NCBI GenBank assembly: GCA_026989035.1
Contig: JALSKB010000178.1
Span: 1 to 46,227, forward strand
Reading direction: 5' to 3'
DNA from: Saprospiraceae bacterium
Lineage (GTDB): Bacteria; Bacteroidota; Bacteroidia; Chitinophagales; Saprospiraceae
DNA length: 46,227 nucleotides
The notes beneath the pieces are model-generated. The model searched no databases. It was not told where the DNA came from and saw only the letters and a list, made by a program, of their open reading frames with translations. Position numbers and translations under genes: made by a program. Below are positions 25,721 to 34,762 of this stretch, one piece after another (position 1 is the first letter of the stretch; each line of letters starts with the position of its first letter).

Positions 25721-26371
25721 TCAAAACTCGCAAGTGGCAATGTGTAAGCCGGGAACGGCTGAATCAAGGTCCAATTCGGCTTCGCGTTTGCCGGCGACCT
25801 GAGCCTTGAAGCGGTGCAAGAGTTCTTGAGTCCGACTGCGAGGCATAGCGAGTACGATCTGTGCTTTTTCCGAGAAATCTTGTTTGACGATCCGCAAATC
25901 GGGCTTTTTGGCGGCCCTCATAACGGCATTCATCAAGGCATAATCAAAATTCACCTCGAAATAAGCTTCCGCCATGCGCTCCACCTTTTCCGCCGCTTCC
26001 AAGGCAGCTGCCGTACTGCCCTTGTAGGCCTGAATCAAGCCCGAAGTACCGAGCAGGGTGCCTCCGAAATAGCGCACCACAACCACCACCACATTCGTCA
26101 ATTGCCATCGATCGATTTGCCCCAGAATGGGGCGCCCCGCCGTACCCGAAGGTTCCCCATCGTCGTTGGCGCGAAAGCGTTCTCCGCCAAATCCCAATCG
26201 CCAGGCAAAACAGTGGTGCCGGGCTTTGGGGTGCTGCTTGCGCACTTCTCTTACCCGCTGCAAAGCCTCTTCTTCCGTCTCAACCGGAAAGGCGTAAGCT
26301 ATAAATTTGCTTCCCCTGTCCCGATATTCACCACTAGCCGGGGCGGCGATGGTTTTGTAGATATCGTCCAT
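25721..26371 (-). CDS. yigZ: YigZ/IMPACT-family protein
   Basis: A 216-residue protein of the UPF0029/IMPACT family. The N-terminal domain contains SKFIAYAFPVETEEEAL, KARHHCFAWRLG and DDGEPSGTAGRPIL, the family's core signature, then VVVVVRYFGGTLLGTSGLIQAY. The C-terminal domain (FDYALMNAVMRAAKK onward) is the DUF1949 half. I place the start at the ATG at 26371; the longer frame adds 40 unrelated residues. The biochemical role is not settled in bacteria; the eukaryotic relative modulates Gcn2-dependent translation control. It is upstream of, and on the same strand as, the OmpA gene, which has its own promoter. Confidence 0.93.
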   Translation of the reverse strand: MDDIYKTIAAPASGEYRDRGSKFIAYAFPVETEEEALQRVREVRKQHPKARHHCFAWRLGFGGERFRANDDGEPSGTAGRPILGQIDRWQLTNVVVVVVRYFGGTLLGTSGLIQAYKGSTAAALEAAEKVERMAEAYFEVNFDYALMNAVMRAAKKPDLRIVKQDFSEKAQIVLAMPRSRTQELLHRFKAQVAGKREAELDLDSAVPGLHIATCEF

Positions 26372-26491
26372 AACGTACTCATTCCAAAACCGGATGAACC
26401 CGCAACTTTTAAACGCGCAAACCGATATGCTCAAAGCCGTACACCGAGAAGAACAATAGCCATTTAAATAGCTGCGCGCACATAAAAGCAA

Positions 26492-26525
26492 AAAGTCGGT
26501 TCTACTCCGGGGCAGAACCGACTTT
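26492..26525 (-). terminator. Terminator after the POT transporter gene
   Basis: AAAGTCGGTTCT (26492-26503), 10-nt loop, AGAACCGACTTT (26514-26525): a perfect 12-bp stem. On the minus strand it is followed by a T-rich run (TTTTGCTTTT), 7 nt after the transporter stop. Confidence 0.9.
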
Positions 26526-26532
26526 CATGGCC

Positions 26533-28310
<1,778 letters not shown>

Positions 28311-28434
28311 GATAATAAAGTTGTTTCGTTTCGGGGCATCAGGTTCCCAATTGAGTGGTATAAAAGCCGCCTCACAGACAGCTGCTTCCAACAAAAAACT
28401 CCGCAATAATAGCAAAAAACGGAAACTAAACCAG

Positions 28435-29469
28435 TCATCGCGGCATATTTCCATGTAACAACTTCCAAATCAGCTCGCGCAACAGCTCTCCCTGAGCCGC
28501 CGGACTACTGCTGTTGAAGCCCACGCCCTTGCTCTTCAGGTCGTACTCGTGCAAGAGCGCAATAGCCCGCTCCACATCGGCTCGACGAAAACGGCGTGCG
28601 GCTTCGCGGTATTCGCGCAGGAAGTAGGTCGAACGCAGCCCCATGGCTTGCAGCAATTCGCGTTCCGACATTTGCCGCAAGGCCAGATACTTCAACAGTT
28701 TGCTGTAAAAGCCGTAAAGACTGGCCACGACCAAGGGCATGGGAGCGCTCTTGGGGTTGGCTTGAAAATAGCTGAGTATGCGCCAAATTTTCCGACGATC
28801 ACCCCTGGCCAAAGCCCGTTGCAACTCAAAGGGATTGTATTCTCTGCTAATGCCCACATAACGCTCAACAGCCGCAGCATCTACGGTTTCACCTTTCGGC
28901 AAATTGAGACCCAACTTTTCAATCTCCCCGGCTATGCGGGCCAGGTCCGTCCCCAGGTATTCGGCCATCAATTCGGCTGCTTCGGGAACTATCTGCAAGC
29001 CTCGCCGCTTCACTTCCGAGATGATCCAGTCCGGAACCTGATTGTCATATAGGCGTTTGGATTCAAAGAGCACCACCTTAGGGTTCTTTTTCAGGGCTTT
29101 CGCCAAACCCGAACGCAAGTCGAGGCGCTTGTGCTTGTGCAAGACGACCAGCACCGTGCTGTCGAGCGGTTGTTCGATGTACTTTTGCAAACCCTGCAAA
29201 TCCTTCATTTCCGCCGCTTCGCGCAACACGATGAGCTGGCGCTCCGCCATCATGGGATAACGCCTGGCAACATCGATCAAAGGTTGGGCCGTAGGCAAAT
29301 CTCTACCATAAAGTATCGTCTGATTGAAAGCCCTTTCTTCCGGTTTCAAAACCCGTTTTTCCAAGTCCGAAACCAGCTGGTCCATGAAAAAATCCTCCTC
29401 GCCATGCAAGAAGTAAACCGGAGCATACTCCCCGGCTCGAATGGCTTTCAAAATGGCTTGATACTCCAC
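28435..29469 (-). CDS. holA: DNA polymerase III delta subunit
   Basis: A 344-residue clamp-loader delta subunit that opens the beta clamp. The N-terminal AAA-like domain shows YAPVYFLHGEEDFFMDQ (non-functional P-loop region), followed by FNQTILYG, RYPMMAERQLIVLREA and LVVLHKHKRLDLRSGLAKAL. The collar domain has GTDLARIAGEIEKLGLNLP and the C-terminal helices end in ELLRELIWKLL. The length fits the family. A TAnnTTTG box at 29525-29532 lies 55 nt before the ATG. Two copies of the iterated word lie in this gene (28893-28904 and 29097-29108). Confidence 0.9.
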   Translation of the reverse strand: MEYQAILKAIRAGEYAPVYFLHGEEDFFMDQLVSDLEKRVLKPEERAFNQTILYGRDLPTAQPLIDVARRYPMMAERQLIVLREAAEMKDLQGLQKYIEQPLDSTVLVVLHKHKRLDLRSGLAKALKKNPKVVLFESKRLYDNQVPDWIISEVKRRGLQIVPEAAELMAEYLGTDLARIAGEIEKLGLNLPKGETVDAAAVERYVGISREYNPFELQRALARGDRRKIWRILSYFQANPKSAPMPLVVASLYGFYSKLLKYLALRQMSERELLQAMGLRSTYFLREYREAARRFRRADVERAIALLHEYDLKSKGVGFNSSSPAAQGELLRELIWKLLHGNMPR

Positions 29470-29524
29470 GATGCAAAAGGTTTACACAAGACGCGCTTGT
29501 AAGCTCTCATCTCTCTGCTCAGGG

Positions 29525-29532
29525 CAAAGATA
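29525..29532 (-). promoter_or_regulatory. -7 element of holA
   Basis: On the minus strand: TATCTTTG, an exact TAnnTTTG match. The divergent surE box lies 41 bp away. Confidence 0.5.
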
Positions 29533-29573
29533 AGAAAGGAAAGCTGCTGAGCTGCAAGCTCAAGGCTTTTCTT

Positions 29574-29581
29574 TACCTTTG
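29574..29581 (+). promoter_or_regulatory. -7 element of the surE-lpxB operon
   Basis: TACCTTTG, an exact TAnnTTTG match, 82 nt before the surE ATG. Confidence 0.5.
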
Positions 29582-29663
29582 TCGCTTGGTGAATGAATAA
29601 ACCTGTAAAGCCAGTAGCCACTAAAGCGCTGGCAACAAAAACCGGCTGCAAAAAGCCCGCAAC

Positions 29664-30437
29664 ATGAAAAAACCGCTCATCATAGTAACCAATGACGACG
29701 GCATTGCTGCACCCGGCATCCGAGCTTTGGTGGAAACTGCCCAAAACCTCGGCGAAGTCATCGTCGTTGCACCCGACAAGCCACAATCGGGCCAAGGGCA
29801 TGCCATCACGATTACCCGGCCTTTGCGCATTCATCCGGTGGACATCTTCGAAGGGATCGAAGCCTACGAATGCTCCGGCACACCAGTGGACTGCGTCAAA
29901 TTTGCCAAGTACTTTCTACTCAAGGATAGAAAAATAGATCTTTGCGTCTCAGGCATCAACCACGGCACCAATGCCGCCATCAACATCCTCTACTCGGGAA
30001 CCATGTCGGCTGCTATGGAAGCTTCACTGGAAGGCATCAACTCCATTGGCTTTTCCCTGGAGGACTACTCTTGGGAAGCAGATTTTGAAGCCGCCCGCTT
30101 TTTCGCCCTCAAGCTCATGGAACACGTGCTCGAAAACGGCCTGGCCGACTGCAAACTGCTCAACGTCAACATTCCCAAACTGCCGTTGGAGCAGATTCGA
30201 GGTATCAAACTCTGCCGGCAAGCCGAATGCAACTACAGCGAAGAGTTCGTGCAAGGTGTCGATCCTCACGGACAAAAATACTACTGGCTCGCAGGGGAGC
30301 TGCAAAACAATGGAGCTGCTGAAGGCACCGACATCTGGGCTTTGCAAAACGGCTATGTGTCTATCGTACCCTCAACCCATGACCTGACGAGCTACCGCGG
30401 CCTGACAGCACTCCAAGGGCTGGAAAAAATACTGTAA
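29664..30437 (+). CDS. surE: 5'/3'-nucleotidase SurE
   Basis: A 257-residue metal-dependent survival-protein phosphatase acting on nucleoside monophosphates and possibly short polyphosphate. The metal site is IIVTNDDGIAAPG (N10, D11, D12), with further family motifs in PDKPQSGQGHAIT, YECSGTPVDCV, VSGINHGTNA and YSGTMSAAMEA. The ATG at 29664 matches the family N-terminus. The gene is followed after 3 nt by a small membrane-protein gene and then lpxB, with overlaps indicating a translationally coupled operon. Confidence 0.95.
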   Translation: MKKPLIIVTNDDGIAAPGIRALVETAQNLGEVIVVAPDKPQSGQGHAITITRPLRIHPVDIFEGIEAYECSGTPVDCVKFAKYFLLKDRKIDLCVSGINHGTNAAINILYSGTMSAAMEASLEGINSIGFSLEDYSWEADFEAARFFALKLMEHVLENGLADCKLLNVNIPKLPLEQIRGIKLCRQAECNYSEEFVQGVDPHGQKYYWLAGELQNNGAAEGTDIWALQNGYVSIVPSTHDLTSYRGLTALQGLEKIL

Positions 30438-30440
30438 GAT

Positions 30441-30758
30441 ATGGATACATTACCCCACCACAAGGCAGCCTTCAAAAAAGGGCTGATTCAAGCTTTATTG
30501 CTTCCGCTTCTGCTTTTTGCCCTGCTCAACGGCCTGTACTATCTCCTGGAACAGCTGGGTTGGGTTTCTTCCCGGCATTTCAGACCCAATTTCCGCCTAC
30601 GCACTACAGCTCTTATCGGCATAGCGGCTAACGCCTATTTGCTAAATCGCTTCAAAGGGCGAAAAGGCATGCCTGCACTGCGCGCTGTCGTAATCGTTAC
30701 CTTTTGCTATGTGGCGCTGTGGATGGCTTTCTTTGCCAAAGACGTGATGAACTTATGA
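30441..30758 (+). CDS. Small membrane protein of unknown function in the surE-lpxB operon
   Basis: A 105-residue protein with hydrophobic segments at about 15-37 (LIQALLLPLLLFALLNGLYY), 57-70 (ALIGIAANAYLLN) and 83-100 (AVVIVTFCYVALWMAFF), so probably three membrane helices. It starts 3 nt after the surE stop, and its stop overlaps the lpxB start by 4 bp (ATGA), a classic coupling arrangement. I recognise no family. The position suggests an envelope role related to lipid A synthesis, but this is inference from context only. Confidence 0.75.
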   Translation: MDTLPHHKAAFKKGLIQALLLPLLLFALLNGLYYLLEQLGWVSSRHFRPNFRLRTTALIGIAANAYLLNRFKGRKGMPALRAVVIVTFCYVALWMAFFAKDVMNL

Positions 30759-31891
30759 AAGTATTCCTCCTTGCAGGAGAAACCTCCGGCGACATGCATG
30801 CGGCAAAGCTCATGCAAGCGCTAAAAAAACAGCGCAAGGACATCCGGTTTTCCTTTTTCGGTGGTGATCGCATGGCCGCTGTGGGTGGAGAGCTTTTACT
30901 CCACCATCGAGAAATGGCTTTCATGGGTTTTTGGGAAGTGCTCAAAAACCTGCGAAGCATTTCTCATAATTTTCGACTGGCCAAGCAGGCCCTTCTGCGC
31001 ATTCGCCCTGATGCCTTGATTTTGGTAGATTTCCCCGGCTTCAATCTGCGCCTGGCCGAATGGGCAAAAAAACAAGGCTTTAAAATTTTTTACTACATTT
31101 CGCCCCAGGTTTGGGCCTGGAAGGAAAGTCGAGTCAAAAAAATTAAAAAAGTCGTTGACGAGCTTTTCGTCATTTTGCCTTTTGAAAAAGAATTTTACGC
31201 CCAACACGGCTTTGAAGTCACCTATGTCGGTCATCCCCTACTCGAACAGTTTGAAGAGGAAAATGAAACGCTACCCGCGCTTTCGCCAAACGACAAAGCC
31301 TCCGAAGAAGACAGCTGCCCTCTGGTTGCCCTTTTGCCCGGCAGCAGAAAACAAGAAGTACAGCGCATTTTACCCGTCATGTTGCAGCTGCCGTTGCGTT
31401 TTCCCGACCATCGCTTTGTCATCGCTGCAGCACCGGCCTTGAGTGATGAGTTTTTTCACGGCATTTTCCGAAAGGAAAAAAACAAATTGCCCCTCATCAG
31501 AAGCAATCACCACGCCTTGCTCAGGCAGGCGCGTGCTGCCGTAGTTTGCTCCGGTACGGCCACCTTGGAGACAGCCCTACTGGGAACACCTCAAGTCGTG
31601 GGCTATCGCGGAAATCCCCTCTCCTACCTCATCGCCAAAAGACTTGTCAAAGTCCCTTACATCTCCCTGGTTAACCTCATCTTAAACCGCCCTCTGGTGG
31701 AAGAACTCATCCAGAAAGCGTTTACCGCTGATCGGGTCGAACAAAGTTTGCGCAAATTACTTGCCGACCCCTCCGATATACTCCAAGGCTATACTTCGCT
31801 CCGAAAATTGCTATCCCCTCCGCTACCCGATAAAAGCGCTTCGGAAATCGTCGCCACCCGAATTTTGAGCAAATTGTCAGCTGAAAATTGA
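30755..31891 (+). CDS. lpxB: Lipid-A-disaccharide synthase
   Basis: A 378-residue GT19 glycosyltransferase that joins UDP-2,3-diacylglucosamine and lipid X to form the lipid A disaccharide at the inner-membrane face. Motifs are LLAGETSGDMHAAKLM at the N-terminus, LVDFPGFNLRLA, YYISPQVWAWKESRVKKI, LLPGSRKQEVQRI and CSGTATLETALLGTPQVVGYR. I place the start at the ATG at 30755, overlapping the previous gene by 4 bp; the longer frame adds 17 residues inside that gene. It contains the only plus-strand-gene copy of the iterated word (31280-31291). Confidence 0.95.
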   Translation: MKVFLLAGETSGDMHAAKLMQALKKQRKDIRFSFFGGDRMAAVGGELLLHHREMAFMGFWEVLKNLRSISHNFRLAKQALLRIRPDALILVDFPGFNLRLAEWAKKQGFKIFYYISPQVWAWKESRVKKIKKVVDELFVILPFEKEFYAQHGFEVTYVGHPLLEQFEEENETLPALSPNDKASEEDSCPLVALLPGSRKQEVQRILPVMLQLPLRFPDHRFVIAAAPALSDEFFHGIFRKEKNKLPLIRSNHHALLRQARAAVVCSGTATLETALLGTPQVVGYRGNPLSYLIAKRLVKVPYISLVNLILNRPLVEELIQKAFTADRVEQSLRKLLADPSDILQGYTSLRKLLSPPLPDKSASEIVATRILSKLSAEN

Positions 31892-31921
31892 CAATCCTTT
31901 CTTTCCAAATCCAAAATTTCG

Positions 31922-31929
31922 TAGTTTTG
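31922..31929 (+). promoter_or_regulatory. -7 element of the first Asp-box gene
   Basis: TAGTTTTG, an exact TAnnTTTG match, with TTTC at 31898-31901 about 20 bp upstream as -33. The leader would be about 50 nt. Confidence 0.6.
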
Positions 31930-31984
31930 TCAGAACGATACGAAAGCGTTTCAAATGTAAACAGACAAAATAAAAAAAGCACTT

Positions 31985-34717
31985 ATGAAAATACGATGCC
32001 TTTTTTCGCTTGTATTTTCCCCCCTCTTTTTTTTCTTCATCCACACAAGTTTGGCCCAAACGCACAACTGGCAGCGCACCAATCCCGGCGGAGGCGGTGC
32101 TTTCAGCACCATCGGTGCTTCCGCTTCGGGTATCATCCTCGCCGGTAGTGATTTGAGCGGCGCCTATCGGAGTACCGATGGCGGAAACAGCTGGGATGTC
32201 ATCGGCGCAGACAAGGGCCTGACCGAAACGCATGTCAGTGGTTTGGGTTTCCACAAAACCAATGGAGATATCCTCTACATCGGTACGGATAACGGCATTT
32301 TCCGCAGCGACGATGGTGGAAATTCCGTTACCCAGGTCCTGGTCGGAGGCTACATCACCGATATTGAATTTGGTACGGCTCAGCCCCATATCGGCTATGC
32401 CAGCTACCACCCGACATACAATTCCAACCAGGGCGTCATCTACAAGAGTACCAACAACGGCCTGTCCTGGACACAGGTGAGCACCAACCTGCCCTCAGGC
32501 CTGCGTATTTTAAAGCTCCTGGTTAATCCCAATGATGCCGACATCGTCTATCTGCTCTCCGGCGAAGGTCGCTTTGCCTGCGGACCTGCCGAAGTGTACA
32601 AAAGTACGGATGGCGGTGTTACCTGGACTCACCTGACGGCTTCTCTTTCGGAAATTCTGGACATAGCCCTCAATCCCGACAACCCGAATGAAGTCTTCGT
32701 TACCACCATGAATGCCGATTGCAATGCACCTTATTACTGGACAGACCTCAATGGCGACCTCTACCAAAGCACGGACGGGGGCAACAGCTGGGGCAGCCCC
32801 CTGGCTGCGGGGCGAACCGGTGTTATCTGGATCGACCGCAACAATACCGATATCATCAGGCTCATTGACCCACGCGAACCCTACACCTGGAACCCCGATG
32901 CCGGCACCTGGACTTCCACAGATGGAGGGCAGACCTTTACCCATACGGGCTTCGTCGACAACTGGGATACCTTCTTCAACGGAGACCCGTATTACTGCTA
33001 CGGCTCCAGCTTCAACGGCATCTGCAAAACCTTGGGCGATGATCTGTCTGATCCCGATGTGTTGTACTGGGTTAATATCCAGTGGGTTTTCAAAACCACC
33101 GATGGTGGAAATACCTTTCAAAACCTCATGACCAATGAAGTAGGTACGGATTTCTGGCAAAGCCGTGGTTTTGATAACGTTAATATGATGGACATTTCCA
33201 TCAGCCCCGCCGATGAAAACATCATTTACCTGGCCTACTTCGACATGGGCATTTGGCGCAGCTTGGACGGCGGCCAAAGCTGGCAGAGCTGCAACCACGC
33301 CGACTACACCGGTGATTGGGACGGACGGGGTGGAAATTGCGCCACCGTGCTGGCCGACCCGGACAGGCCTAATGTCGTCTGGGCTACCCTATCCGAAAAC
33401 CAAAATGGTGAACCACCCGTCTATCTCATCAAAAACAACAATACCGGCGAACGCAACAGCTGGATCCAATCCGACAACGGCTTGCCCGATGTGGAAATCA
33501 TGGGATTATCTGTAGATCCCAATAGCCCGACCAACAACCGCACCCTCTACGTAACGGCCAATCGCGACGTCTATCGAAGTGTCGATGACGGGGCCACCTG
33601 GACGAAAATCTTCAATTGCAACGGCTGCCGGTTTACTGCTGTGGACTATTTCGACAGCAACCTCATCTATGCCGGAGGCGAAACAGGCCTGTGGCGCTCT
33701 ACCGACGGAGGTAGCACTTGGACAGACGTCAGCCATTCCGACATGCCCTCTTCCGGAACGGATTTTTGGGACTACAACTACGACGGCATCTTTGACGTCA
33801 AGACCGACCCCAACGTCGCCAATACCGTTTACGTGGCGGTGCATGGTGACGGCAGCAACAAAGGGCTATACAAAAGCACTGACCAGGGCAACAACTGGAC
33901 ACAGGTATTGACCGACCCCTACTTGCGCAAAGTGGCCATCATGCCGCAAAACAGCAGCATCCTATACGCCACCTCTTCCAGTGCCTTCGAAGCCGGAGGT
34001 TACTATCCCGCATCAGGTGGTGTCTTTTTTTCCTATGACAGCGGCTCCTCTTGGGTACAACAAAACCAAAACATGGCCTACCCCTTTGCCCTGGCCGTAG
34101 CTGTGGACCATACCGCCACACCTGAGGTTTTCGTAGGCTCGCCGGGCACCGGCTTTCAACATGCCCCCGTGGATCTCTCTCTGGTCATGGCTGTGGATTA
34201 TCTACAGCCTCTACAGGCCAACCTTGAGGGCGGACAGGTACGGCTGAGCTGGAGTTGCCATAGACAAGAAGGTGCTCAAAACTTTGCGCTACAACGCAGC
34301 CCTGATTTGCAAAACTGGGAGGAAATAGCCCTACTTCCCCTACGGGCAGACGGTCTATATCAGTGGTTGGATGTACCTCCTCGTGCCGGACAGTGGTACT
34401 ATCGCCTCAAACAGAACGATCTGGACGGCAGCTTCTCCTACTCCAACATCGCCTCCGTTAACTTTCGGGGAAAAACCAAGCTACAGCTCTCCCCCAACCC
34501 CTGCCAAGGTGTATTGCAGCTTAAGATCAACAACACACCACCGCAAGTTGCCCATGTCCTCATCAAGGATAGCCTGGGAAAACTCGTTTTTCAACAGAAA
34601 ATTTCCTCCATGGAAACTTCCCTCCAACTCGGGCACCTACTTCCCGGAATCTACACCCTCAGCCTCAGTGGACACGGGCAGGTACTCACAACGGAAAAGC
34701 TGGTGCTGCTCAGGTAG
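31985..34717 (+). CDS. Secreted Asp-box (sortilin/GH74-like) beta-propeller protein with T9SS sorting domain
   Basis: A 910-residue secreted protein. Signal peptide up to HTSLAQ (about residue 24). Then I count about twelve Asp-box-type motifs of the S-x-D-G-G-x-S/T-W kind (YRSTDGGNSW, YKSTDGGVTW, WRSLDGGQSW, WRSTDGGSTW and others), which build the double seven-bladed propeller of VPS10/sortilin and GH74 proteins. The C-terminal 85 residues start LQLSPNPCQGVLQL and end in KLVLLR, a type A T9SS domain. GH74 xyloglucanases share the fold and opening (LSGAYRSTDGGNSW), but I could not identify catalytic aspartates, so the function (glycosidase, adhesin or binding protein) is open. A convergent partner of similar architecture follows. 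Confidence 0.85.
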   Translation: MKIRCLFSLVFSPLFFFFIHTSLAQTHNWQRTNPGGGGAFSTIGASASGIILAGSDLSGAYRSTDGGNSWDVIGADKGLTETHVSGLGFHKTNGDILYIGTDNGIFRSDDGGNSVTQVLVGGYITDIEFGTAQPHIGYASYHPTYNSNQGVIYKSTNNGLSWTQVSTNLPSGLRILKLLVNPNDADIVYLLSGEGRFACGPAEVYKSTDGGVTWTHLTASLSEILDIALNPDNPNEVFVTTMNADCNAPYYWTDLNGDLYQSTDGGNSWGSPLAAGRTGVIWIDRNNTDIIRLIDPREPYTWNPDAGTWTSTDGGQTFTHTGFVDNWDTFFNGDPYYCYGSSFNGICKTLGDDLSDPDVLYWVNIQWVFKTTDGGNTFQNLMTNEVGTDFWQSRGFDNVNMMDISISPADENIIYLAYFDMGIWRSLDGGQSWQSCNHADYTGDWDGRGGNCATVLADPDRPNVVWATLSENQNGEPPVYLIKNNNTGERNSWIQSDNGLPDVEIMGLSVDPNSPTNNRTLYVTANRDVYRSVDDGATWTKIFNCNGCRFTAVDYFDSNLIYAGGETGLWRSTDGGSTWTDVSHSDMPSSGTDFWDYNYDGIFDVKTDPNVANTVYVAVHGDGSNKGLYKSTDQGNNWTQVLTDPYLRKVAIMPQNSSILYATSSSAFEAGGYYPASGGVFFSYDSGSSWVQQNQNMAYPFALAVAVDHTATPEVFVGSPGTGFQHAPVDLSLVMAVDYLQPLQANLEGGQVRLSWSCHRQEGAQNFALQRSPDLQNWEEIALLPLRADGLYQWLDVPPRAGQWYYRLKQNDLDGSFSYSNIASVNFRGKTKLQLSPNPCQGVLQLKINNTPPQVAHVLIKDSLGKLVFQQKISSMETSLQLGHLLPGIYTLSLSGHGQVLTTEKLVLLR

Positions 34718-34746
34718 AGATGCACTTTGATGCATCTCTACCTGAG
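34709..34746. terminator. Shared hairpin between the two convergent Asp-box genes
   Basis: CTCAGGTAGAGATGCA (34709-34724), 6-nt loop, TGCATCTCTACCTGAG (34731-34746): a perfect 16-bp stem. It overlaps the stop codon of the plus-strand gene and lies 16 bp from the stop of the minus-strand gene. No T-run follows, so it may act as an RNA-stability or convergent-transcription element rather than a classical terminator. Confidence 0.75.
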
Positions 34747-34762
34747 GAATGAGTCATTGCGC